A stretch of 64,000 nt of DNA from Paracoccus pantotrophus (GCF_008824185.1 NZ_CP044423.1:1129501-1193500), one strand, 5' to 3'; positions 8,155 through 17,856 are shown, numbered from the stretch's first letter. The notes: generated by a model from the letters alone, not told the origin. Translations and numbers: made by a program.

Positions 8155-9448
8155 AGCGCAGCGCCTCCACCGGGTTCATGCGCGCGGCGCGGCGCGCAGG
8201 AAAGATGGTCACGACGAAGGACAGCGCCAGCGACAGCGCCGCGGCGCGGAAGATGTCCCAGGCCCGCAGGTCCGCCGTCAGGTGATAGATGCCGCGCACC
8301 TCGGGCTGCCAGGCATTGCCGCCGGTCAGCGCGTTCAGCGCCGCCATGATGTGATCGACATTGAGCGAAAGGGCCACCCCCAGAGCCACGCCGGCAATGG
8401 TGCCGATCACCCCGGTAAAGGCCCCGCAGAGGAAAAAGACCCGCAGGACCGAGCCCTCGGTCAGGCCCATGGTGCGCAGGATGCCGATGTCGCGGCCCTT
8501 GTTCTTGACCAGCATGATCAGCCCCGAGGTGATGTTCATCGAGGCGATCAGCACCAAGATCGACAGGATGATAAACATCACGTCATCCTCCATGTCGAGC
8601 GCGGCCAGGAACGACCCCGAAGCGTCGCGCCATGTCCAGACCTGCGCCCGCTCGCCCGCAGCCTGCAAGAGCGGCATGGTCCAGTCGTCGATGCGCTCGG
8701 CATCGGCGACATAGACCCCGATCTCGTCGGCCTGCCCCTCGCGGTTGAAGAAGGCCTGCGCCTCGGCCATGGGCATGTAGATGCGGGCCTTGTCCACGTC
8801 GTAGCGCCCGGCCGAGAAGATATAGACCACCTCGAAGGATTCGACCCTGGGGGTGGTGCCGAAGGGGGTCTTGGCGCCCTCGGGGGCGACCAGTTGCAGC
8901 CGGTCGCCGACGCCCAGGCCCAGGTCGCGCGCCATGCCGATGCCGATGGCGATGCCGCGGTCGAAATCGTCAAGATTCCCCAGCGCGCTCTGGGGATCGG
9001 CGATGCCCGACATGCCCCGGAGCGCATCCAACGTGATGCCGTAGACATCGCCCAGCGAGGCCGCATCGCCCTGCCGCGCCATGACCTGCGCGCGGACCGC
9101 CGGAACAGCGCGGGTCACGCCGGGGATCTGCATGATCCTGGCGGCGAGCGCATCGTAATCCTCGACCCGGCCGGGGGTGACATAGGTCTCCTCGGTCAGC
9201 TCGTTATAGATCTGGGTGGGGGCGTAATAGACCGTGCTATGGGCATTGGCGCCCAGGATGGTGTCGACGAACTCGGCCCGGAAGCCCGCGCGCACCGCCA
9301 GGGTGGCGATCAGCGCCATCACCCCCAGGGTGATGCCGATCAGGCTGATCCAGGTCATCACGCTGACCCCGCCTTCGGCCCGGCGCGCGCGCAGGTAGCG
9401 CCAGGCGATCATGAACTCGTAACGCGAAAACGGGGCGGGGCTGGCCAT
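8147..9448 (-). CDS. lolC: Lipoprotein-releasing ABC transporter permease (LolC/E family)
   Basis: 433 residues with the FtsX/LolC plan: one N-terminal helix (about 27-52), a large periplasmic domain (about 55-270) and three C-terminal helices (about 275-300, 320-350, 380-410). The segment SLIGITLGVMALIATLAVRAG and the C-terminal PARRAARMNPVEALRYE motif mark the family. It is upstream of and overlaps lolD, so the two form the transporter. Whether one protein homodimerises or a second permease is encoded elsewhere cannot be decided here. Confidence 0.9.
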   Translation of the reverse strand: MASPAPFSRYEFMIAWRYLRARRAEGGVSVMTWISLIGITLGVMALIATLAVRAGFRAEFVDTILGANAHSTVYYAPTQIYNELTEETYVTPGRVEDYDALAARIMQIPGVTRAVPAVRAQVMARQGDAASLGDVYGITLDALRGMSGIADPQSALGNLDDFDRGIAIGIGMARDLGLGVGDRLQLVAPEGAKTPFGTTPRVESFEVVYIFSAGRYDVDKARIYMPMAEAQAFFNREGQADEIGVYVADAERIDDWTMPLLQAAGERAQVWTWRDASGSFLAALDMEDDVMFIILSILVLIASMNITSGLIMLVKNKGRDIGILRTMGLTEGSVLRVFFLCGAFTGVIGTIAGVALGVALSLNVDHIMAALNALTGGNAWQPEVRGIYHLTADLRAWDIFRAAALSLALSFVVTIFPARRAARMNPVEALRYE

Positions 9449-9533
9449 CGCTCACCTGTCTGTTGGGTGGCGCCTGATTGGCCTTTCGCCGCCGGCAATG
9501 CAAGCCAACAAGGCCGTGACCGCGCCGCGGCCG

Positions 9534-9692
9534 TCAGGGCTTGGGGCGGTCGTCCCATTCGGAGCTGAGGATCCGCTCGGCATCGCCTTTCGGATCGTCG
9601 TATTGCCGGCCGCGCAGCGACCAGATGAAGGCCAGAAGGCCAAGCCCGCCAAGGCCCAGGGAAACCGGAATGAGAAGGCCCAGGATTTCCAT
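9534..9692 (-). CDS. ccoS: cbb3 oxidase maturation protein CcoS
   Basis: A 52-residue single-helix membrane protein at the end of the ccoGHIS set. It starts MEILGLLIPVSLGLGG, has one membrane segment (about 3-25) and a short charged tail with YDDPKGDAERIL, the typical CcoS form. GGAGGAAGC directly precedes the ATG. It begins 9 bases after the ccoI stop. CcoS is needed, with CcoI, to place haem and copper cofactors into the catalytic subunit of the cbb3 oxidase. Confidence 0.9.
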   Translation of the reverse strand: MEILGLLIPVSLGLGGLGLLAFIWSLRGRQYDDPKGDAERILSSEWDDRPKP

Positions 9693-9701
9693 GCTTCCTC
9701 C

Positions 9702-11912
9702 CTATCGCAGCCGCAGCGCGTTCAACGTCACGCTGATCGAACTCAGCGACATGGCCAGCGCCGCCATCAGCGGCGTGGCAAAGCCGGCGATGGCGATGGG
9801 CACCGCGACGATATTGTAGATCAGCGAGATCGCGAAATTCTCCTTGATCCGGGCGCGGGCGCCGCGGGCCAGTTCCAGCGCCTCGGCCACCGGGGCCAGA
9901 TCGCTGCCCATCAGCACCATGTCCGAGGCTGTGCGTGCCGCATCCAGCGCCGAAGCGGGTGAGATCGAGACATGCGCCTCGGTCAGGGCGGCGGTGTCGT
10001 TCAACCCGTCGCCGACCATCAGCGCATGCAGGCCCTCTTGCCGCAGCTGGCGCAGGGCATCGGCCTTTTCGACGGGCGTGACGCCGGCCCGCCATTCCAC
10101 GATGCCCAGCCGCTGCGCCAGATCCCGGACCACCGGCGCCGCATCGCCCGAAAGCAGCATCACCCGCCGGCCCGAGGCGAGAATCCGGGCCACGCAGGCC
10201 TCGGCCCCCGGCCGCAGCCGGTCCGAAAACTCCAGCCGGATCGGCGCACCCTGCCCCCCCTCATCACCCAGCGACAGCCAGCTTGCCGACAGGGTCGCCT
10301 CGCCATGCCGGGCCCCCAGCCAGTCGGCCCGGCCCAGCCGCAACTCGCGCCCCTGCCAGATCCCGGCGATGCCATAGCCCGGCACCTCGCGCAGATCCTG
10401 CAATGCGGCAGGTTCGGTGCCGGCCTCGCGCAGCGCCTGGGCCAGCGCCTGCGACAAGGGATGCCCCGATCCCTGCGCCAGCGCCAGCGCCAGGGGCCGC
10501 GCCGCAACCGGGATCGGGTCCAGCGAGACCAGTTGCGGCACGCCCATGGTCAGGGTGCCGGTCTTGTCGAAGACCACGGCATCGACCTCGGCCAGGCGCT
10601 CCAGCGCGGTGCCGTCCTTGATCAGCATGCCGCGCCGGAACAGCCGCCCCGAGGCAGCCGTGACCACCGCCGGCACCGCCAGGCCCAATGCGCAGGGACA
10701 GGTGATGATCAGCACCGCCGCCGCGACGTTCACCGCCAGCCGCAGGTCATGCGTCGCGAAATACCAGCCGAGAAAGCTGCAAAAGGCCAGCAGATGCACC
10801 AGCGGCGAATAAAGCCGCGAGGCGCGGTCGGCAAGCCCGGTGTAATGCCCGCGCGCCGATTCCGCCGCCGCGACCAGCGCCGTCAGCCGCGCCAGCGAGC
10901 TGTCGCGCCCGGCGGCCGTCACCCGCATGACCAGCGGGCCGGTCAGGTTCACCTCGCCCGCCGAAAGCGCGACGCCCGGACGGGCGGGAACCGGGATGCT
11001 TTCTCCGGTCAGCAGCGAGCGGTCGATCTCGCTGCTGCCCTCGGCGATCTCGCCATCGGCGGGGATGCGGGCGCCGGGGCGGATGCGGATCAGGTCGCCG
11101 GGGCGCAGCTCGGCCACCGGCACCGGCTCGTCACCCGCAGCAGTGACGCGAAAGGCGCGCGGCACCTCCAGCGCGGTCAGCTCCTCGGCGGCGGAGCGGG
11201 CGACGGCGCGGGTGCGATAGTCCAGATAGCGCCCGATCAGCAGGAAGAAGCACAGCATCACCGCCGCGTCGAAATAGGCGTGATGGCCCGATTGCGCCGT
11301 CTCATAGACCGAAATCGCACTGGCCAGGACCAGCGCCAGCGAGATCGGCACGTCCATGCCCAGCCGCCCATGCCTGAGCGCCCGCCAGGCGCTGGCAAAG
11401 AAGGGCTGGCCGGCGAAGGCCAAGGTCGGCAGGGCGATGGCGCCGGAAATCCAGTGGAACATGTCGCGCGTCGCGGCCTCGGCCCCCGACCAGACCGCAA
11501 CCGACAGGATCATGATGTTCATCATCGCAAAGCCCGACACGCCGATGCGCATCAGGATGTCGCGGCCCTGGCGGTCGGCGGCGCTGGCCGACAGCGCGGC
11601 GGGGTCAAGCTCATGCGCCTCGTAACCGATGCCCTCGACCACCGGGATCAGCTCCTCGGCACTCATGCCGGGCGCGTCCACGGTGACGCGGCGCAGCGTC
11701 AGGTTGACCCGCGCATCCCTGACGCCGGGATGGCGGTTCAGCACCCGCTCGACATCGGTGATGCAGGTCGCGCAATGGATCGTCGGCAGGGACAGGACGA
11801 TGTCCTCCTGCCCGCCCCCACCCGCGGCGATACGCTGCGCCAGCGGCGCCGCGTCGCAGGCCGGACAGGCCGAGAGTCGGGCGTCGTGGTCGTGCAGCGC
11901 GGCGTCGGACAT
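9702..11912 (-). CDS. ccoI: Copper-transporting P1B-type ATPase for cbb3 assembly (CcoI/FixI)
   Basis: 736 residues. N-terminal cysteine pair (CPACD, about 17-20), a heavy-metal-associated domain with IHCATC (about 46-51), eight membrane helices, the ion-binding CPC motif in ITCPCALGLAVPA, phosphorylation site DKTGTLT, and GDGLNDTAAL in the hinge. It exports copper to the periplasm for insertion in CcoN rather than for resistance, as shown by its place between ccoH and ccoS. Spacing to ccoH is one base. The HMA motif reads HCATC instead of the common MTC form, as in other FixI-type pumps. Confidence 0.93.
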   Translation of the reverse strand: MSDAALHDHDARLSACPACDAAPLAQRIAAGGGGQEDIVLSLPTIHCATCITDVERVLNRHPGVRDARVNLTLRRVTVDAPGMSAEELIPVVEGIGYEAHELDPAALSASAADRQGRDILMRIGVSGFAMMNIMILSVAVWSGAEAATRDMFHWISGAIALPTLAFAGQPFFASAWRALRHGRLGMDVPISLALVLASAISVYETAQSGHHAYFDAAVMLCFFLLIGRYLDYRTRAVARSAAEELTALEVPRAFRVTAAGDEPVPVAELRPGDLIRIRPGARIPADGEIAEGSSEIDRSLLTGESIPVPARPGVALSAGEVNLTGPLVMRVTAAGRDSSLARLTALVAAAESARGHYTGLADRASRLYSPLVHLLAFCSFLGWYFATHDLRLAVNVAAAVLIITCPCALGLAVPAVVTAASGRLFRRGMLIKDGTALERLAEVDAVVFDKTGTLTMGVPQLVSLDPIPVAARPLALALAQGSGHPLSQALAQALREAGTEPAALQDLREVPGYGIAGIWQGRELRLGRADWLGARHGEATLSASWLSLGDEGGQGAPIRLEFSDRLRPGAEACVARILASGRRVMLLSGDAAPVVRDLAQRLGIVEWRAGVTPVEKADALRQLRQEGLHALMVGDGLNDTAALTEAHVSISPASALDAARTASDMVLMGSDLAPVAEALELARGARARIKENFAISLIYNIVAVPIAIAGFATPLMAALAMSLSSISVTLNALRLR

Positions 11913-11913
11913 C

Positions 11914-12378
11914 TCAGTTCACCCGGTTGCCGTGGTAATGGTCGATGCGCTGGCGGAAGACCGTGCCGTCCGGCGCGGTCGCGGCCAGATGGATGTTCCA
12001 GGTTCCCGGCTCCAGCACCAGCGGCGCGCGGAACAGCCCGCCGGAATAGGTGAACTCGGGCCGCTGGTCGTCGCGCACATGGGTCGGGCGGCCCACCGTC
12101 ACCTCGAGCCCCTGCACCGGCGCCGGAAGACCCTGCCCGTCCCGGATCGCCAGCACCAGCTCGCGGCCGTCATATTCCGGCGTCACCGTCCAGTTCAGCG
12201 CCGCCTGCGCGTCGCGGTCGCGGTCGAAGCTTTGCGAGGCGACATAGCTGTTCTTGACCTCGAGCCCGGGAAAGGTCCCCACGGCCTTGAAAGCCATGAA
12301 CAGGTTGACGGCGATGATGGTGCCAAAGGCGCCCAGGGTGACGATCAGCACATGGCGGCCGGTCAGTTCGCGGGGCAT
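11914..12378 (-). CDS. ccoH: cbb3 oxidase assembly protein CcoH (FixH family)
   Basis: 154 residues. A single N-terminal membrane helix (about 10-30, VLIVTLGAFGTIIAVNLFM) is followed by a periplasmic beta-rich FixH domain containing SQSFDRDRDAQ and the C-terminal PGTWNIHLAA pattern. The ATG immediately follows the TAG of ccoG without a gap. FixH/CcoH proteins associate with the oxidase late in assembly. Position between ccoG and ccoI is the standard order. Confidence 0.9.
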   Translation of the reverse strand: MPRELTGRHVLIVTLGAFGTIIAVNLFMAFKAVGTFPGLEVKNSYVASQSFDRDRDAQAALNWTVTPEYDGRELVLAIRDGQGLPAPVQGLEVTVGRPTHVRDDQRPEFTYSGGLFRAPLVLEPGTWNIHLAATAPDGTVFRQRIDHYHGNRVN

Positions 12379-13836
12379 CTATTCGCTCCTTCCGTGGAAG
12401 ACGGTGTCGATACGGGACTTCCTCCCATCGGTGGCATCCTCGACCCAAAGCGTCAACTCGCTCTGCGCCGCCTCGGCCAGGGCCGAGCCCTTTTCGGCGG
12501 TGATATAGACGCGCTGGGTATGGGTGCTGTCCGCCGCCACATGGACATGGGCATCGGGGAGCCCTTCCAGCGTCAGGTCCACGCCCGCCGGCACGGTGCC
12601 GTCGGGACCGACGACCGAGACGGTGAAGTCGCGCTCGGCCCCCTGCTTGTTGCGCAGCCGCAGCGCATAGGTGTTGCGGATCGCGCCATCGGCCATGGTG
12701 ACGTAAAGCGGGTTCCTGACCGGCGTCACGTTCAGGTCGAAGGGCGAGCGCAGGAACAGCGCCACCACCAGCGCGACGCCGATCCCGGCCCAGAGGGTGA
12801 AATACAGCATCGTGCGCGGGCGCAGGATATGCTTGAGCACCGGCTTCGGTGTCTCGCCCGCCCGCTCGGCGGCCTCGTCCTTCAGCGCCATGTAGTCGAT
12901 CAGCCCGCGCGGCTTGCCGATCTTGTCCATCACCTCGTCGCAGGCGTCGATGCACAGCGCGCAGGTGATGCATTCCAGCTGCTGGCCGTCGCGGATGTCG
13001 ATACCCATGGGGCAGACGTTCACGCAGGCCATGCAGTCAATGCAATCGCCCTTGGCGCCGCCGTCGGATTTCGTCGCCTCGCCCTTGTGCAACTTGCCGC
13101 GCGGCTCGCCGCGCCATTCGCGATAGGCGACGGTCAGCGTGTCCTCGTCCATCATCGCGGCCTGGATGCGCGGCCAGGGGCAGGCATAGACGCAGATCTG
13201 CTCGCGCGCGAAGCCGCCGAAGACGAAGGTGGTCGCGGTCAGGATGCCCATGGTGATATAGGCGACCGGATGGGCCTGGCCGCGCAGAAGATTGCCCAGG
13301 AGCGTCGGCGCATCGGTGAAATAGAAGATCCAGGCGCCGCCGGTCGCCAGCGCGATAAGCAGCCAGATCGTCCATTTCGTCAGCCGCAGCCGCAGCTTGC
13401 GCAAGTCCCAGGACGCGTTCCACAGCCGCAGGCGGGCGTTGCGGTCGCCCTCGACCCAGCGTTCGGTCAGAAGGAAAAGGTCGGTCCAGACCGTCTGCGG
13501 GCAGGCATAGCCGCACCAGACCCGCCCCAGGGCCGAGGTGAACAGGAAAAGCCCCAGCCCCGCCATGACCAGAAGGCCGGCGACGAAGTAGAATTCATGC
13601 GGCCAGATCTCGATCCAGAAGAAATAGAAGCGGCGGTTGGCCAGGTCGATCAGCACCGCCTGGTCGGGCATGGCCGGACCGCGGTCCCAGCGGATCCAGG
13701 GCGTGACGTAATAGATCGCCAGCGTCACCGCCATGATGATCCATTTCAGGTTGCGAAACCAGCCATGGACCCGGCGGGGAAAGATCGGCTCTCGGGCAGC
13801 ATAAAGGCGTGGCGGGTCGATGTCGGGATGCGACAT
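12379..13836 (-). CDS. ccoG: Cytochrome c oxidase accessory protein CcoG (FixG/RdxA type)
   Basis: 485-residue membrane protein with two 4Fe-4S clusters and about five membrane helices. Motifs: WCGYACPQTVWTD and CVYACPWPRIQ in the membrane-proximal part, then CIDCMACVNVCPMGID and CITCALCIDAC for the ferredoxin-type clusters. A C-terminal immunoglobulin-like domain (about 370-480) follows. Members are implicated in reducing copper during cbb3 assembly. I chose the ATG at 13836 because AGGAG lies 8 bases upstream; the frame continues 18 codons further without a ribosome site. First gene of ccoGHIS, behind an FNR box. Confidence 0.93.
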   Translation of the reverse strand: MSHPDIDPPRLYAAREPIFPRRVHGWFRNLKWIIMAVTLAIYYVTPWIRWDRGPAMPDQAVLIDLANRRFYFFWIEIWPHEFYFVAGLLVMAGLGLFLFTSALGRVWCGYACPQTVWTDLFLLTERWVEGDRNARLRLWNASWDLRKLRLRLTKWTIWLLIALATGGAWIFYFTDAPTLLGNLLRGQAHPVAYITMGILTATTFVFGGFAREQICVYACPWPRIQAAMMDEDTLTVAYREWRGEPRGKLHKGEATKSDGGAKGDCIDCMACVNVCPMGIDIRDGQQLECITCALCIDACDEVMDKIGKPRGLIDYMALKDEAAERAGETPKPVLKHILRPRTMLYFTLWAGIGVALVVALFLRSPFDLNVTPVRNPLYVTMADGAIRNTYALRLRNKQGAERDFTVSVVGPDGTVPAGVDLTLEGLPDAHVHVAADSTHTQRVYITAEKGSALAEAAQSELTLWVEDATDGRKSRIDTVFHGRSE

Positions 13837-13862
13837 GATTGGCTCCTGTTGCGCGTGGCTCG

Positions 13863-13903
13863 GGTATAGAGCCTGGCGGCGGCGACGCATTGATCTGCGT
13901 CAA
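13863..13903 (-). promoter_or_regulatory. FNR-dependent promoter of ccoGHIS
   Basis: FNR box TTGATCTGCGTCAA at 13890-13903 and a -10-like TATACC on the minus strand at 13868-13863. The centre-to-centre distance is 31 bases, which matches an activator at -41.5. The predicted transcript starts near 13855, giving a leader of about 20 bases before ccoG with the AGGAG inside. Confidence 0.75.
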
Positions 13904-14026
13904 GCGCGGGCTGACCGAGCATAGCGAGACGGGATGCGGGGAACATGGGCCGAATTGTCGCATCCGCATAAGAAAACCGGCCCGGCCGGGCTTGCGCCGG
14001 AACCAGGCCCTGCGTTTGATAAGAAC

Positions 14027-14070
14027 ACCGGCCCCCCTTGGAAACGCGCGAACAGGACGGGGGGCCGGTG
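14027..14070 (-). terminator. Long GC-rich hairpin between ccoP and ccoG
   Basis: A perfect 12-base inverted repeat, CACCGGCCCCCC (14027-14038) with GGGGGGCCGGTG (14059-14070), loop 20 bases, directly downstream of the ccoP stop at 14111. No T-run follows. It may terminate or stabilise the 3' end of the ccoNOQP message and so separate it from ccoGHIS. Confidence 0.5.
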
Positions 14071-14110
14071 CCACCGGGGCCGGTTTCCCGGCCACGGATC
14101 TGAATATCCG

Positions 14111-15157
14111 TTACTCGCCACCGCCGAGGCTGTGGACATAGGCGGCGACGGCGACAATGTCGGCATCGGACAGGCGCCCGCTCCAGGCCGGCATCACGCC
14201 GAAAGGTCCGTCGCGCACGATCCGGGTGATCGTCGCCGGGTCCGAACCATAGAGCCAGACCGCATCGGTCAAGTCCGGCGCGCCCTGCGCGCGGTCGCCG
14301 GTGCCGTCCTCGGCATGGCAGGACGAGCAGTTGTCGGCGAACAGCTCCACCCCCTCGGCCGCCAGCGCCGCGTCATGAGGCAGTCCGCCCAGTTCCAGCA
14401 CGTGATGCACCACCTGGCTGATCTGGGTGTTGTCCAGCAAGTCGTCGGTGCCGAAGCGCGGCATCTCGGAATAGCGGGTATCGCCGTCCTTGGGATCGCG
14501 GATGCCATGCATGACGGTGGTGTGGATCTCTTCCAAGGTTCCGCCCCAGAGCCAGTCGTTGTCCAGCAGCGAGGGATAGCCTGCGGCGCCCCCCGCGCCC
14601 GAGCCGTGGCATTGCGCGCACCAGGTGCGGAAGATCGCGGCGCCGGCATTGGCAGTATAGTTTGCCAGTTCCGGGTCGGCGGCGATCTCCTCCAGCGGCG
14701 TCTCGACCAGCTTGGCCTGGATCGGGGCATTGGCATCGTTGAAACGCTGGATCTCGGCCGCCACGTCGGAGCGGTAGCTTTGGCCCAGAAGGCCGCGGGT
14801 CGCACCGTTCACCAGCGGAATGGCGGGATAGGCGATGAAATAGAACACCCCCCAGATGATGGTGGCATAGAAGGTCCACAGCCACCAGCGCGGCAGCGGG
14901 TTGTCATATTCCTCGATCCCATCCCAGCTGTGCCCGGTCGAGGGCACTTCGACCACCCTGCGCCCACCCTTGCGGTCGCGCACGACGCGGGTGGCGCCCG
15001 GCCGAGGCGTGACCGGAGGATGCAGCGGCCCCTCGGGGCCCTCTGGCGGATGGGCCAGGATCTCGGCCTTGTGGGCCTTGTCGGCGGCCTGGCGTTCCAG
15101 CTCGATCCGGTTGTCGGGATTTTGCGGGCTGGTGTGCTCGTCGTCGCTATCGGCCAT
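14111..15157 (-). CDS. ccoP: cbb3 oxidase subunit III, dihaem cytochrome CcoP
   Basis: 348 residues carrying two c-type haem sites: CAQCH near residue 178 and CSSCH near residue 278. A charged N-terminal region of about 95 residues precedes a membrane helix (about 93-115, LPRWWLWTFYATIIWG) and the two periplasmic cytochrome domains. CcoP accepts electrons from soluble cytochromes or the bc1 complex and passes them to CcoO. The ATG at 15157 overlaps the ccoQ stop (TGATG); a GTG one codon earlier is possible but less likely. Fourth gene of ccoNOQP. Confidence 0.94.
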   Translation of the reverse strand: MADSDDEHTSPQNPDNRIELERQAADKAHKAEILAHPPEGPEGPLHPPVTPRPGATRVVRDRKGGRRVVEVPSTGHSWDGIEEYDNPLPRWWLWTFYATIIWGVFYFIAYPAIPLVNGATRGLLGQSYRSDVAAEIQRFNDANAPIQAKLVETPLEEIAADPELANYTANAGAAIFRTWCAQCHGSGAGGAAGYPSLLDNDWLWGGTLEEIHTTVMHGIRDPKDGDTRYSEMPRFGTDDLLDNTQISQVVHHVLELGGLPHDAALAAEGVELFADNCSSCHAEDGTGDRAQGAPDLTDAVWLYGSDPATITRIVRDGPFGVMPAWSGRLSDADIVAVAAYVHSLGGGE

Positions 15158-15345
15158 CACTCGACCTCCTTCTCGCCCGCCGCTGCGGGTGTCGTCTCGT
15201 TGCGGAAGATGCTTTCGGCCGCATCGCGATGCAGCGGGCGCGAGCCCGGCCTGAGGGCGAAGACGATCGTCCCCAGGAAGAACAGCACCAGCAGCAGCAG
15301 AACCCAGCTGTCGGCCAGTTCGCGCAGGAAGGAATACCTGTCCAT
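15157..15345 (-). CDS. ccoQ: cbb3 oxidase small subunit CcoQ
   Basis: 62 residues with one membrane helix (about 14-31, WVLLLLVLFFLGTIVFAL) and a polar C-terminal tail rich in Glu and Ala. Size, topology and location between ccoO and ccoP identify it. CcoQ stabilises the complex and has no haem. Its stop overlaps the ccoP start by one base. Confidence 0.9.
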   Translation of the reverse strand: MDRYSFLRELADSWVLLLLVLFFLGTIVFALRPGSRPLHRDAAESIFRNETTPAAAGEKEVE

Positions 15346-15353
15346 GGCCGGCC

Positions 15354-16079
<726 letters not shown>

Positions 16080-16088
16080 GATCCGTCC

Positions 16089-17708
16089 TCACTCTGCCGG
16101 GACCGCGACCGTGGTCGCATGGGTCTTGGGTTGCTTGGCGACGGTAGCCCACAGGTTGTAGCACATGATCAGCGCCCCGATCAGGTAAAGCACGCCGCCG
16201 GATGCCCGCACCACGTTCATCGGGAATTTCGCGGCCACCGTGTCGGCGAAGGCGTTGACCAGGAAGCCCTGGGCGTCGACCTCACGCCACATCAGCCCCT
16301 CCATGATGCCCGAGACCCACATCGAGGCCGCGTAGAGCACCAGCCCGATGGTGGCGAGCCAGAAATGCCAGCTGACCAGGCCCGTCGAGTAAAGCCGCTC
16401 ACGCCCCCAAAGACGCGGCACCAGATAGTAGAGCGCGCCAAAGGTGATCATGCCGTTCCAGCCGAGCGCGCCGGAATGCACGTGGCCGATGGTCCAGTCG
16501 GTGTAATGGCTCAGCGAGTTCACCGCCTTGATCGACATCATCGGCCCTTCGAAGGTCGCCATGCCGTAGAAGCCGACGGCCACCACCATCATGCGGATCA
16601 CCGGGTCGGTGCGCAGCTTGTCCCAGGCGCCCGACAGCGTCATCAGCCCGTTGATCATGCCGCCCCAGCTGGGCATCCACAGGATGATCGAGAACACCAT
16701 GCCCAGCGTCGAGGCCCAGTCGGGCAGCGCGGTATAGTGCAGGTGGTGCGGACCGGCCCAGATATAGAGGAAGATCAGCGCCCAGAAGTGGATGATGGAC
16801 AGCTTGTAGCTGTAGACCGGGCGTTCGGCCTGCTTGGGAATGAAGTAATACATCATGCCCAGGAAGCCCGCCGTCAGGAAGAAGCCCACCGCGTTGTGGC
16901 CGTACCACCATTGCGTCATCGCGTCCTGCACGCCCGAGAAGAGCTGCACCGACTTCGAGCCGAAGGGACTGACCGGGATCGCCAGGTTGTTGACGATGTG
17001 AAGCATGGCGATGGTGACGATGAAGGACAGGTAGAACCAGTTCGCCACATAGATATGCGGTTCTTTCCGCTTCAGGATCGTGCCCAGGAACACGGCCAGG
17101 TAGACGACCCAGACCACGGTCAGCCACCAGTCCACATACCATTCGGGTTCCGCGTATTCCTTGGACTGGGTGGCACCCAGGATATAGCCGGTCGCGGCCA
17201 ATACGATGAACAGCTGGTAGCCCCAGAACACGAACCAGGCGGCATTGCCACCCCAGAGCCGCGCCGCCGAGGTACGCTGCACCACGTAGAACGAGGTGGC
17301 GATCAGCGCGTTGCCGCCGAAGGCGAAGATCACCGCCGAGGTATGCAGCGGCCTGAGCTTGCCGAAATTGGTATAGCCCACGGTAAGGTCGCTGAGATTC
17401 AGCGCCGGGAAGGCCAGCTGAAAGGCGATGATCACCCCGACCAGGAAGCCGACCACGCCCCACAGCGCGGTGGCGATCACGCCGGCCCGGACCACGTCGT
17501 CCATGTATTGCGTTTCGGGATGCGGCTCGAGCGAGGGTTGCTCGTTGCCCATCTGGCGCAGCACCCGCAGAAACATGATGCCCGCCGCCAGCATGACGAT
17601 CAGGGCATTCACGAGATAGGCGGGATCATCGGGTCGCGCGTAATTGGCGCCGATCGCGGCCAATACCGCGATCGTGCCAAGCGCGATCAGCTTGATGGTG
17701 TCCAACAT
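16089..17708 (-). CDS. ccoN: cbb3 oxidase catalytic subunit I CcoN
   Basis: 539 residues, twelve or more membrane helices, the haem-copper oxidase subunit that reduces O2 and pumps protons in the high-affinity cbb3 enzyme. Conserved helix histidines appear in VGYTNFGKLRPLHTSAVIFAF, WWYGHNAVGFFLT, YIWAGPHHLHYTALPDW and DWTIGHVHSGALGWNGM (short parts of each are diagnostic: GHNAVGF, GPHHLHY, VHSGALGWN). The start at 17708 has AAGGA ten bases upstream. An ATG at 17726 is the alternative but has no ribosome site. First gene of ccoNOQP, transcribed away from the usp gene. Confidence 0.95.
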   Translation of the reverse strand: MLDTIKLIALGTIAVLAAIGANYARPDDPAYLVNALIVMLAAGIMFLRVLRQMGNEQPSLEPHPETQYMDDVVRAGVIATALWGVVGFLVGVIIAFQLAFPALNLSDLTVGYTNFGKLRPLHTSAVIFAFGGNALIATSFYVVQRTSAARLWGGNAAWFVFWGYQLFIVLAATGYILGATQSKEYAEPEWYVDWWLTVVWVVYLAVFLGTILKRKEPHIYVANWFYLSFIVTIAMLHIVNNLAIPVSPFGSKSVQLFSGVQDAMTQWWYGHNAVGFFLTAGFLGMMYYFIPKQAERPVYSYKLSIIHFWALIFLYIWAGPHHLHYTALPDWASTLGMVFSIILWMPSWGGMINGLMTLSGAWDKLRTDPVIRMMVVAVGFYGMATFEGPMMSIKAVNSLSHYTDWTIGHVHSGALGWNGMITFGALYYLVPRLWGRERLYSTGLVSWHFWLATIGLVLYAASMWVSGIMEGLMWREVDAQGFLVNAFADTVAAKFPMNVVRASGGVLYLIGALIMCYNLWATVAKQPKTHATTVAVPAE

Positions 17709-17815
17709 TAAGTTCGTGTCCTTCATCCTGCGCCGAAGGCGGCCGATTCGCATCGCATGCGACGGGCCGCGGCTTCGACAGCTTTCCTCTTAACGTCACA
17801 CGGTTTCGTGAGACT

Positions 17816-17856
17816 TTGATCTGCGTCAATCTGTCCGTTCTGGATAGGTGTAAAAT
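17816..17856 (+). promoter_or_regulatory. FNR box shared by ccoNOQP and usp, with a -10 for usp
   Basis: FNR box TTGATCTGCGTCAA at 17816-17829, identical to the one before ccoG. On the plus strand a strong -10, TAAAAT (17851-17856), is centred 31 bases from the box centre, ideal for a class II FNR promoter driving usp. On the minus strand the corresponding position holds only a poor -10 (TTAAGA, 17793-17788), yet ccoN must also be controlled from this 251-base region. Confidence 0.78.

Noticed and set aside
14010..14026. A TTTGATAAGAACACC half-site between ccoP and ccoG, considered as another FNR box
   Set aside because: Only the TTGAT half is present; the partner half is missing, and a complete box exists at 13890-13903.
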